A stretch of 11,242 nucleotides of DNA from Podila epigama. Its lineage: Eukaryota > Mortierellomycota > Mortierellomycetes > Mortierellales > Mortierellaceae. The translations under genes were made by a program, and so were the position numbers. The notes beneath the pieces were generated by a model that worked only from the letters and a program-made list of their open reading frames with translations, had not been told where the DNA came from and made no database searches. This document shows positions 1 to 7,919 of this stretch, piece after piece. Position 1 is the first letter of the stretch. Every line of letters starts with the position of its first letter. The stretch covers positions 1 to 11,242 of the forward strand of contig JAAAVE010000667.1 of the NCBI GenBank assembly GCA_015679605.1, given 5' to 3'.

Positions 1-61
1 GACGTTGAGAGGGGTGTCACCTAGGGCACTCTGGCTAGAGAGCCACAAGAGTGCAGTATGA
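1..61 (+). CDS. Possible 3' tail of an ankyrin-repeat gene (partial, weak)
   Basis: A frame open from base 2 reaches a TGA at 59-61. Its last residues read GVSPRALWLESHKSAV, which loosely follows the ankyrin consensus (G-x-T/S-P-L-x-L-A-x-x-x-G-H-x-x-V). It would be the last repeat of a plus-strand gene lying mostly left of the window, tail to tail with the ALKBH6-type gene. Only about 19 codons are visible, so chance is a serious alternative. An imperfect hairpin at 26-54 lies inside the same stretch. Confidence 0.2.
   Translation, partial: TLRGVSPRALWLESHKSAV
26..54. repeat. Imperfect hairpin-forming inverted repeat
   Basis: Outer arms GCACTCT (26-32) and AGAGTGC (48-54) pair over 7 bp. 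Inner arms GGCT (33-36) and AGCC (41-44) pair over 4 bp around an AGAG loop, with three unpaired bases (45-47) on the right. No known RNA family is recognised. It may be an accident of the possible coding tail it overlaps. Confidence 0.35.
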
Positions 62-401
62 AGAACCATCCCTTTTTGTATGTGCTTTGACTTGCTTTGA
101 CTAGTGGTGTTGATTTTGTTGTGTCCTGAAGGTGGGTATAGCTTTACATTTCGTGAATGTTGTCTGGGCGAAGTGGAAGTCGTGGATGTCCATCAATGAC
201 CGCAGGCGATTATCTGGGTGTTAGAATCTGAAGAGCGATGGTGCTCAGCAGTAGAATGCATGATCAAATGGCTGAAATCAATTGATTTTATTCCAAAAGT
301 AATGATTGAGTTGTTCCAATTGTGTCGTTCGATCGTTTCAATTTGCATGAATTTTTCTGTAGTGGTTCCAAAAAAAGAATAAAAAAGGCTGTTTGACCAT
401 T
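62..401. other. Intergenic / 3' flank of the ALKBH6-type gene
   Basis: No supported gene lies here. The stretch is AT-rich and follows the minus-strand stop codon at 402-404. A minus-strand AATAAA (read as TTTATT at 287-292) lies about 110 nt downstream of that stop and is the best polyadenylation signal. The minus-strand open frame across 193-522 overlaps the true last exon in another frame and has no family resemblance. Confidence 0.5.
287..292 (-). terminator. Candidate polyadenylation signal of the ALKBH6-type gene
   Basis: AATAAA on the minus strand, about 110 nt past the stop codon of the dioxygenase gene. The spacing suits a short fungal 3' UTR. No transcript evidence is available. 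Confidence 0.4.
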
Positions 402-1387
402 TCAGGGACTTGCGAAAGTTCTCAAAAACCTGTTGCCTGCCTTTGTTTTCTCTACTATTCGAAATGTCAACGATATCCTTGTGGAGCGTTCTAGCGTTCG
501 AGTTGCCAATCCATTCGCACATGTGCCAGCAGCTATGGCGTGCTCAATATTCACAATGTTGCCTTTGTCCAAAGAGTCAGCTGTGACCTCACGAATCCCA
601 TGCATGTATGCTGAGTATGCTTCAGCTTTGAGAACCAAAAGCGACCGTGGCTGCACGAAGATAGAAAACACTGGCTCTTGCCTCAGATCGCTACTACCCT
701 CAGTATTGACCATCGCTGAATCCCGATGATGGTCTAAAGATGAGCTTGGGTAAAAATCGAGGAGGCAGTGTGATGAGAGTGATACCGTGGCTACCGTAGG
801 AAGATATGCTGGCCCATCCTTGTGCGGCTAGAAGAGAGAGAAGCATAAGTGAGGGTCCAAGCTCACATTTGCAATACACTCCATTGATGAGAGTACTTAC
901 AAGAATGCCTTGACCAGGTAAATATTCGTTGACCAAGCAATGATTGGGATCTTGCATTGTGCGATGAAGACCATTAAACACGCCAGTTTCACGGAATCGT
1001 GGGAACAGGTTGCTTAGCCATGCTGGCAATGGCTCGGCAATCATCCCTTGTCCCGTGACGATACCACCTGTTTGACGGATGAATGAAAATGAGCTCATAA
1101 TCAGGCCCAACAAGATTTAGCTTGTCTCTGAGGAGCGATAGTCTGCAATCCTTACCCCAATTCTGCAACCTTCGGTTCTTAAGTTGTACCCATTTGGGCT
1201 TGGGTGCTTGCAACACCTAGAGAGGGCAATGTTAGACAAGATCAATGGAGCTGGCAAGGCTACGAAGTCCCATAGAACACACCTTGGCAATTAAGGCTTG
1301 CTCTTCAAGCGCAGTGATGAATTCCGGAAGATAAAATATACTATCTGGCACTCCGGGAAGTGTGCCCTCGGCTAAAACGCGTGTCAT
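402..1387 (-). CDS. ALKBH6: ALKBH6-type Fe(II)/2-oxoglutarate-dependent dioxygenase
   Basis: Four exons on the minus strand: 1387-1283, 1216-1156, 1067-901 and 827-402, giving 759 nt and 252 residues (human ALKBH6, from memory, is about 238). Introns are 66, 88 and 73 nt, with GT donors and CTAG, ACAG and CTAG acceptors, and the frame is kept across every join. The protein starts MTRVLAEGTLPGVPDSIFYL; the ATG is the first after an in-frame stop at 1420-1418. Family landmarks in order: APKPKWVQL and RRLQNWG near residues 39-56, LPAW, NEYLPGQGILPHKDGP around 101-117, SLSSHCLLDFY, RSLLVLKAEAY, then STRISLTFR. Expected metal ligands are H113 and D115 (H-x-D) and H187 in YMHGI; R228 and R234 form the AlkB R-x5-R for 2-oxoglutarate. 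All catalytic residues are present, so it should be active. Family substrates are poorly defined. It is divergent from the dynamin-like gene, with about 140 bp between starts. Confidence 0.9.
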
Positions 1388-1529
1388 TGGGGAAATTGAG
1401 AGTTCAAGAGTGGCTCCTCAAACGCGAAGTGCAATGAGCCTTGCACTTGCAGAAACCTTGGACTTCTGTGCTAAGCCACTTATAAAGAAACACCTTGATT
1501 GTAAGATTTCCTTTGGCACATGTTTCCGC
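1388..1529. promoter_or_regulatory. Shared divergent promoter with a plus-strand TATA box at 1480-1486
   Basis: Only 142 bp separate the start codons of the minus-strand dioxygenase (1387) and the plus-strand dynamin-like gene (1530). The motif TTATAAA at 1480-1486 is 44 bp before the ATG at 1530, which places a plausible plus-strand transcription start near 1510-1515. No equally clear TATA motif was seen for the minus strand. An out-of-frame ATG at 1520 could act as an upstream ORF if transcription begins before it. Confidence 0.5.
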
Positions 1530-4129
1530 ATGCTTCACAGAGCCATCATGTCGACTGTAATCATCCGCCAGTGCTCTGGGTCAAGTTCAGTATTGGCTCG
1601 CTGCACAAGACCCCAGATTCGACCCCGCGTGAAGTTACCCTCCTGCCATGTCCGAACTGGAGCTGCAGCTGCATCTTATGCTTCGAGCGTCCCCTCAGGC
1701 AACCTTGACACCCAAGTTCCTCACTCGTTCTCGTCGCCACAATACGATGCCCGCACCACGCAAGACTTTGAGTCACACAAGAAAACCCTATTAGCGTCTA
1801 TGGATATGTTGCGTCAAATTCAGGATGCTCCCAGCGAGAAAGAGATTGCCTCTGATGATCATGTGGCTACGTATTGGGCGCATCGTATGGAGAATGCTAT
1901 CGCAGACCTAGAAAATGAGAAAACCCGTCTTCGCATTGCAGGTACAAAAATTGGTCGATTGACAGCTGGTCAAAGGCTATGTGCATCTAATTGACCATCT
2001 ATCCATTTTATTATTATTTTGTGATTTGCCCCTACAGTGGTTGGGGAGTCTAGTGGTCAGAATTCCATCCTCGATCTGATCCTGCCCTATGAGCAGGGCT
2101 CGAGACGATCAGCACTTGAGACAGGCAAGGTTCACAGGATCCGATATGGAAGCTCCTATAGTCTAACTGAAAACGAGAGCAATTCGCAAGAGAATCTGGA
2201 ACAGATTCCCGTTAGCTGGCTCAAGGGCATTTCGTCCTATGATGGCGGAGAGATTGTCGAAGTACCAGGTACGGTCGCATTTGCTCTGCTCTTCATCAAC
2301 GTATCAAGCATTTGTGTTCAGCCGAATCAAAAATTGGAGTTTCTATGCGTGTTATCACATGTATTGATCGAAAAGCTAACTCCTGACACTGGACAGGACT
2401 TGATTTGGATCTTCTCTCCATGGATGACATTGTGCACAGTAGTGACTTGGTGTTACTCAGAACCGACAGCACGCGTCAACTGCTGCTCGAACAGGAGCAG
2501 AATTTTCTTAGTCGATACCGGCACAAGGGTCAGATTGTCATTGTTGCAGATATGCTGCTTTCGCCTGATCTTTCCTCGACGACCGCAACGACAGGGGTGA
2601 TTGTGACTTACCTCAAAGCCAACTTGGCCCGCGCTGTAAAGTCTTCACCTAACGGATACAGCAATGCAACAGAGGATTCGAGAGTGAACAAGATCCTTCG
2701 TTGTGCGAACCCTGAACCTCTGCCCCCTATTCTGATGATACCGAGCCGCCATCATACATCGTTAGTATCTTCTGGCCATCTTCACCAGGAAACAGTTAGG
2801 ACGCTTCAAAAACTGGTCGCCTCGACATTGCTGTCGGATGAATATGCGCAAACGCAGCATCGCCAACAGGCGCTGGTCACACGATGCCACGACCTGATGA
2901 TCGCAGGAATTGAGAACATGGAAATGCGCCTTAAAAATCGTTTGGATACATTTGGGCAAGTGGACCGACTTTCTGAAAGGATAGCTAAAGAGATTCAACG
3001 AGTCGAGAAAGACGAGCAGATGAGGATTGAGCAACAAGTGACAACCGGCGATATAGACAAGGATGTGCAAGGAATGCGTCGCGTACTTGATCAATTCTTT
3101 AAGGTCGAGGTACCCACCTGGATGTTGTTTGCGCGCAGTGGTGAGATTGCAGAACGGATGCATGAGATCTGGGCTGTTGGTGCGTTTTCAAATACGGAGC
3201 ACCGTGTAAGTTGAGTGTTGTTCATTGCTCGTTTACTCTATCTCTCTCTCTTTCTGAGAGCGCGCGCGCGCGTGTATGTGTGTGTGTTTAGTATGGTTTA
3301 ATTAATCAACATTGAGACATCATGTCTATTAACAACTGACATAAATAGATGGCGTATATTCTCGGTAGGCTGCATCAAAGTTCGCAAGCAGCATTCCGGG
3401 CCACTTTACAGGATATCGAGAATCTTATAAAGGATTTGGAGGAAAGAAGTCCTCTTGGTAGTTCGATCGTCCTCAGGGATCTAACCTTGGCACGTCAACT
3501 TTTGTATCAATCAATGGAAACAATGCAGCAGGATGCCACAGGCAAAGATGCGTCCGTCGTGAGTAATCTCTTTTGGAAACACCGATCGAGCTACGGACCT
3601 GTTGACAGCAGTTCCTTAGTCTCAGCAAGTACTGGTGCCCTTGAACGACTCCAGCGCCGCGGTCAAGTCGTGCTGGCCCAAGGACTGGGGCTTGAAGGAA
3701 CTGCACTGTTTGCAAGTGTGGGTTTGGCCCAACAATATCCGCCCGAAATTTACTTGACCAGCGGCACCCTCCTGTCACTAGCCGGTCTGGGCTACATGCA
3801 CGCTCGATGGAATGCTGCAGAGAACGAGTTTAGGGCTCAGGCGGAGGCACTAGCAGTTAAGCTGAAGAGCGATGTTGTTGTAAGTTTTTATTTTCCATGA
3901 ATGGTCATGCTATTTTGATCTGTGCATTGGACTGATCCACTCAATTTCCCTTGTGCTCTAGGCAACATACAAAGACCAGATTGGCAAGACACTCGTTAGG
4001 CCACTATCGAACGTCGTCAATACACTAGACAAGAATCTCGGCACCTTATTACATCGTTCTATGGAGCAGCGTGCGGCATTATCCACAATCAAGCAAAGTG
4101 TTCGTGGCAAAGATGATATAAAGTTGTAG
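1530..4129 (+). CDS. Mitochondrial dynamin-like protein lacking GTPase motifs (Mmc1-like)
   Basis: Five exons: 1530-1941, 2038-2268, 2397-3205, 3349-3879 and 3962-4129, coding for 716 residues; a start at 1548 would give 710. An in-frame ATG at 1434 lies before the TATA box and is unlikely. Introns are 96, 128, 143 and 82 nt with GT/AG ends, and every join keeps frame. The N-terminus (MLHRAIMSTVIIRQ, then repeated Arg/Lys/Ser without acidic residues to about 45) looks like a mitochondrial presequence. Residues 138-147 (VVGESSGQNS) sit where a dynamin P-loop belongs but lack its Lys. VEVPGLD (211-217) replaces DxPG, and IVADM (263-267) replaces the N/TKxD site. The segment DLVLLRTDSTRQLLLEQEQNF is typical of dynamin-like G domains. 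Helical, charged sequence follows to about 588, then a hydrophobic stretch (about 589-634) like a membrane paddle, then a short tail. Best match from memory is fungal Mmc1, an inner-membrane protein with a dynamin-like fold without GTPase activity. Gene model is solid; family name less certain. Confidence 0.8.
3239..3290. repeat. Compound (CT)n-(GC)n-(TG)n microsatellite inside an intron
   Basis: It lies in the third intron (3206-3348) of the dynamin-like gene. A pyrimidine run (about 3239-3255) is followed by 28 nt of unbroken purine-pyrimidine alternation (3260-3287), first GC then TG steps with one TA. Such tracts are the classic substrate for Z-DNA and for replication slippage. This intron is the longest of the gene, possibly through expansion of the repeat. 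Confidence 0.85.
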
Positions 4130-4392
4130 GCCGCATTCATTGACCTAGCACAAAACATTTTGTATTTCCTTTCAATGAAACAGAAGCTCGAAATGCAAAT
4201 GAGAGTTGAACCTGCTCGTTGCAGAAAAGGGCGACATGTCATAATAGTATTCTACGCTACTTATTTCGCAATATCAAGCACTAATCCTGCTCCAGGATTC
4301 CTTGCGTCTGACAATCGTCTCCTTTTCCACGTAATGCTTCGTATTACTATTCTCCTATGAGAAATCTCTCAAGTCGTGAAGAGACGTCAAGT
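4130..4392. other. 3' flank of the dynamin-like gene, no gene seen
   Basis: The stretch follows the TAG at 4127-4129. No AATAAA is present in the first 150 nt, so the poly(A) signal must be a variant. Short open frames on both strands (for example 4160-4360 plus) are of low complexity and match no family. Confidence 0.5.
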
Positions 4393-4553
4393 TCACTTTG
4401 TTCTTGTCTCCAGTCTCGTGATCCGATCAAGATAGTGGGAGAGGCTGAATCTCGCAGGCGTGTCCCGTCCTTCAATGTCAAACGAGTCTTTGTCTAAAAA
4501 CGGAGCCAGCACCAATTGGATCCAGCTCTTCATAGATATCCCAGCGATGAATG
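4393..4553 (-). CDS. Possible terminal exon or remnant of an unidentified minus-strand gene
   Basis: On the minus strand, an acceptor-like TTCTCAG (ending at 4554) with a possible ATAAC branch site about 15-20 nt upstream opens a 53-codon frame that ends at TGA 4395-4393. It reads FIAGISMKSWIQLVLAPFLD, then a stretch with DSFDIEGRDTPARF and LSHYLDRITRLE. The composition is that of a real globular protein: hydrophobic, charged and aromatic residues are mixed. An upstream in-frame TAG at 4563-4561 means it needs a spliced exon before it or else begins at the internal ATG (4533). I could not find a convincing upstream exon in 4560-5700. I do not recognise the family. It could be the 3' end of a gene with divergent upstream exons, a decayed gene, or chance. 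It would be convergent with the dynamin-like gene. Confidence 0.3.
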
Positions 4554-5112
4554 CTGAGAACTATCAGTTATGCTATAACCTATGAGAGCAAAGGTATATG
4601 TTTGAACAAATTGTATTTCTCGAAGACAGGCAGGTTCATGTAACAATCTGATCAACAGAGACCCATGAAAAGTCAAGTTGGACATGGGAGCCTTGTCTTC
4701 CTTGCCAAGATACGAACTTCACAAAAAAAAAAACTCATTTCTTTGACGGACTTTTCCTCATCATCCAAAACACCGTTTTCAGAGTGTAACGTCCTCTTTC
4801 AAATAACTGCCATCATCACCGTTACACGATTGATCTCAATCAACGTAGTTTTTCTCGAGAAACGCCATAAGCGAAAGGTTATTCGGTAAGATTTCATGTC
4901 ATACAACCTGCCATTGAACTCTCTGCCATGATAAAAGATGTCACAAAGTTCTGCCAAAATACGCAGACACAAACTTTTCCCGGAGAATGAATCTGACCAT
5001 TTTCTGCGCCACATTTTGCTGTTTTCTTTTTCTGTCGCAACATGTCAGATCTTTTCTCCTTGTCTCCTTTCACTGTAAGTATTCTTTCACCTGCATGGAA
5101 ATTCAGCGGGAG

Positions 5113-5241
5113 CAATGTGATGAACATTGTTTGGTCCGTGTTTATGAGGTGGAAGTAAGACCCCACCATAGGAAGACACCTTTTTCTAAACTATCTGATC
5201 CCGTTTCTGCATGCGCCAAGGCCACGATGAAAGTGAAAGAC
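5113..5241 (+). repeat. Direct repeat, copy 1
   Basis: A unit of about 125-130 bp that recurs at 5400-5530 in the same orientation, offset 287-288 bp. The core (5129-5200, from GTTTGGTCCGTGTTTATGAG to CTAAACTATCTGATC) differs from copy 2 at only a few bases: A against G at 5165 and a small change with a one-base indel in the T-run near 5181. Similarity fades over the following 40 bp (both have a CCAA(G/A)G(C/T)CAC(G/A)ATG-like segment then GTGAAAGA). No inverted ends or target duplications were seen. Confidence 0.85.
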
Positions 5242-5399
5242 AATGCGCTTACAATCCAATCCCTTCACTCTTAATGTGCAATATGTAGCTGAAACAAGAC
5301 TGGATGAACCTCTCGGTATTCTAAGAATGGAAGGCCTTCTCAAGTATTAAGTAAGTGGCACTTTTTTTTGATTAATGCACGTTGTCTACGTGTTCATTG

Positions 5400-5530
5400 C
5401 AGTATGATGAATTTTGTTTGGTCCGTGTTTATGAGGTGGAAGTAAGACCCCGCCATAGGAAGACACCAATTTTCTAAACTATCTGATCTCGGTTATGACT
5501 ATACCAAAGTCACAATGGAAATGTGAAAGA
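5400..5530 (+). repeat. Direct repeat, copy 2
   Basis: Second copy of the unit at 5113-5241. It begins just after a TTGCAG that would serve as an intron acceptor and ends about 225 bp before the PUS1 start codon. Frame opened by TAT GAT GAA at 5403 reads LVRVYEVEVRPRHRKTP and then stops, while the same frame in copy 1 stays open longer. The common unit is therefore not clearly protein coding. Confidence 0.85.
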
Positions 5531-5755
5531 GGCATAGAACTCATTATTGTTTTTTTTTTTTTGTGTGCACTTGTAGACATTAAAGGTAAACCTCAGCAGT
5601 TCTCTACTGAATCTATTTTGTGATGATGAAGCTTCCCAGAGTCCCAATAAAGTTGAAGTAGATCAGACATACCTTGTTTATTTTTTTTTCTCTTCAAACT
5701 TAAATGTAATACCATACAAGCCACTACTTTTAACGCACGAACAACTGCCAAGGAC

Positions 5756-7778
5756 ATGGACAATAAAAACCTCCCTTCAATCCACATGTTCAGGATCATT
5801 CGATTAAATCCCTTGCGCGCATTGCCCTTTGCACCATCCACATTCATAAAAGCTGCCATGTCAAACCCTGAAAGTGTGGTAATGTCAGCACCCGATGTTG
5901 TTTCGAAAAGAGAGGCGGAAGCTGTGCAGGACACATTGCTTCCTACCTCATCGACACCTATAGCTGCTACAGCGGATGATGTCGTTCAAGAAGTTTCCTG
6001 TGGAGAGAGCGCTGCCAAGAGACAGCGAGTCAAAATTGAAAAGGAGGACACATCTTCATACATGGGGAATAAGCGTAGCAAGGTCCGTGGTAATATTCGT
6101 GGTGCAGACAAGTACAAAGGCAAAAACCGCAACGCCGAGGATGCTGCGAAAGCCGCTACAGCTGGAGACGTTTCTACAGAGAAAGAGCCTGTAGAGGCTG
6201 GAGAAGAAAATGAGGATGAAGCGCGTATACCAAAGCGCAAGATTGCCTTGCTAATGGGATATTGCGGCACTGGCTATCAAGGGATGCAAGTGTAAGTTGT
6301 ACAAGAAGTTTCAATGGTACCACCGTTAATACGGATTTCATACACATGTTGGATGTAATGTTCACTCTGTCTTTCATACAACATTAGAAATCCTGGTGCC
6401 AAAACCATTGAAGGCGATCTTTTTAAGGCTATGATCAAAGCAGGGGCTGTATCGAAGCAGAATGCAGACGATATTAAGAAGGTACTGAGCATTCTTCAGA
6501 CAACGTCGCTATGCAAATCACAGAGCTATTTCTAAGCCTTTGCTGCTCTCTACATTAGGTTAGCATGATGCGATCGGCCAGAACTGACAAGGGTGTGCAT
6601 GCAGCAGGGAACGTTGTGTCATTAAAGATGATTATCGAGGATGCCGATATTGTTGAGCGGATCAACGAGCATCTTCCTGAACAGATCCGTGTATTTGGGT
6701 ATGTGCGCACCCAGAACTCATTTAACGCTAAGGTTCTATGTGACTCCAGGGTGTACGAATATCTGCTTCCCACATATGTGTTCCTTCCTCGTCCGGATCA
6801 GCCTGAACGGTTAGCTGAAGAGACCAATGCCAAAGTTGTAGTACGAGAGGATGCTCCAGAAGGAAGTAACGCCTGGGATAGCCGTGTACACATTTCGACC
6901 GCTGAGGAGATGACAGAGAAGAGAAAATACCGCATTGATCCAGTTACATTGGCTAAAGTCAGGAAAGGACTCGCTGCGTATATTGGCACAAAGAACTTTC
7001 ATAATTTCACCGTTGGACATGACTTCAAGGAGAAAACTTGCAACCGATACATTATGTCGTTTGATGTAAGTTGATTATGTGTGCCCCTCAAAGGCATGTC
7101 ACCATAATATGATACTCCAGATTATTAGAAGCGATTAACAAATGAACCCTGCACTTTACATAGGTTGAGCCCAAGATGATCGAGGGAACAGAATGGCTCA
7201 GTTTGAAGGTTCATGGACAATCGTTTATGCTGCACCAAATTCGAAAAATGGTCGGCTTGATCATTATGATTATCCGCACTGATACACCATTGAAGCTCAT
7301 TCCCGAGACCTTCAAGGCCAACAAAATCAACATTCCCAAGGCACCCAGTCTTGGACTTCTTTTAGAACGCGTGAGTTCAACGAATTGTCCTTCTCTTCAG
7401 TCGATGAATGTGACGAATATTCAAAAGTGAAAACACACAAAGAAAACATGTGCTAACCGATGATCAATGCTCTACTATTAGCCTATGTTTGACACCTACA
7501 ATCGCAAGGTTGAGCACAAGAACCCACCTTTGGTGTTCGATCCTTACACTGAGCAAATGGATCAATTCAAGGAAAAGTACATCTATGAAGGCATTATCAA
7601 GGAAGAGCTGACCTACAACCGCTTTGATGAGTATCTTCAGATCCTTGACGGCAATGCTGATAAGTATAACTTTGGCTACCTTAACAAGGACGGCGTGATT
7701 CCTGAAGATGCGATCATCAAACGCGGCTACCCACTGAGCAAGACCGAGTCTGATGAAGAAGGCAACACTTCAGCATAA
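5756..7778 (+). CDS. PUS1: tRNA pseudouridine synthase 1 (TruA/Pus1 family)
   Basis: Five exons: 5756-6291, 6388-6481, 6559-7065, 7164-7370 and 7482-7778, giving 1641 nt and 546 residues. Introns are 96, 77, 98 and 111 nt; all joins keep frame. The enzyme converts uridine to pseudouridine in tRNA (classically positions 26-28, 34-36 and others) and in some other RNAs. Landmarks: GYCGTGYQGMQ at 168-178, TIEGDLF after it, RSARTDKGVHA at 215-225 with the catalytic Asp at D220, SRVYEYLLPTYVF, NFHNFTVGHDF, and KVHGQSFMLHQIRKMVG at 394-410. The first 165 residues are a long disordered leader with basic clusters (KRQRVK from 88, NKRSKVR) that suit nuclear import. Three in-frame ATGs occur at 5756, 5786 and 5858. 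The segment from 5786 (MFRIIRLNPLRALPF) looks like a mitochondrial presequence, and the ATG at 5858 would remove it. Start choice is therefore uncertain, identity is not. Confidence 0.93.
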
Positions 7779-7919
7779 CAATTTCGCTCCAATAGCATAT
7801 GTAGCTCAGAACTCTTCACAAATGTTACACAGCTCAACTTTTTCCTTTTCCTTTGAAGAGCAGATGCAATAAAAAAAAATAGCTGACATGTCCAACTATC
7901 CCGCACCAACATCCTTCTC
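7779..7919. other. Short tandem intergenic space with PUS1 poly(A) signal
   Basis: Only 141 bp separate the PUS1 stop from the ATG of the F-box gene. The space contains AATAAA at 7868-7873, so the PUS1 3' end and the promoter of the next gene must overlap or adjoin. No TATA box is visible. Confidence 0.6.
7868..7873 (+). terminator. Candidate polyadenylation signal of PUS1
   Basis: AATAAA followed by an A-run, 90 nt after the PUS1 TAA. Its position within the short space before the F-box gene fits a compact 3' UTR. Confidence 0.55.

Larger units (their letters stand above)
4554..5755. other. Gene-poor AT-rich interval upstream of PUS1
   Basis: About 1.2 kb without a supported gene. It holds homopolymer runs (A-run near 4724-4733, T-runs near 5362-5369, 5550-5562 and 5681-5689), the two copies of a direct repeat described separately, and a possible 52-nt intron at 5351-5402 with a GTAAGT donor and TTGCAG acceptor. 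A 95-codon plus-strand frame at 4987-5274 starts with a hydrophobic, Cys/Phe-rich leader but runs into the repeat and is not supported. No tRNA-like or transposase-like sequence was found. Confidence 0.5.

Noticed and set aside
433-729. 98-codon plus-strand open frame
   Set aside because: It is antisense to the last exon of the ALKBH6-type gene, whose conserved motifs explain this stretch.
1362-1529. Upstream extension of the dynamin-like frame from a GTG at 1362 or ATG at 1434
   Set aside because: It overlaps the divergent gene's start, lies before the TATA box, and would bury the presequence-like N-terminus.
1520-1708. 62-codon plus-strand frame beginning MFPHASQ
   Set aside because: It overlaps the first exon of the dynamin-like gene in another frame and has no family resemblance; at most its ATG could matter as an upstream start.
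2762-3163. 133-codon minus-strand open frame
   Set aside because: It is a shadow antisense to the large third exon of the dynamin-like gene.
4894-5169. 91-codon minus-strand frame considered as an upstream exon for the orphan exon at 4393-4553
   Set aside because: Composition is not protein-like over most of its length, it overlaps the direct repeat, and no donor gave a join in the needed phase.
4987-5274. 95-codon plus-strand frame with a hydrophobic, Cys-rich leader that looks like a secreted small protein
   Set aside because: Half of it is the direct repeat, the second repeat copy breaks the same frame, and no promoter or conserved pattern supports it.
5593-5934. 113-codon minus-strand frame over the PUS1 start
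   Set aside because: It is antisense to the first PUS1 exon and its 5' flank, with no recognised motif.
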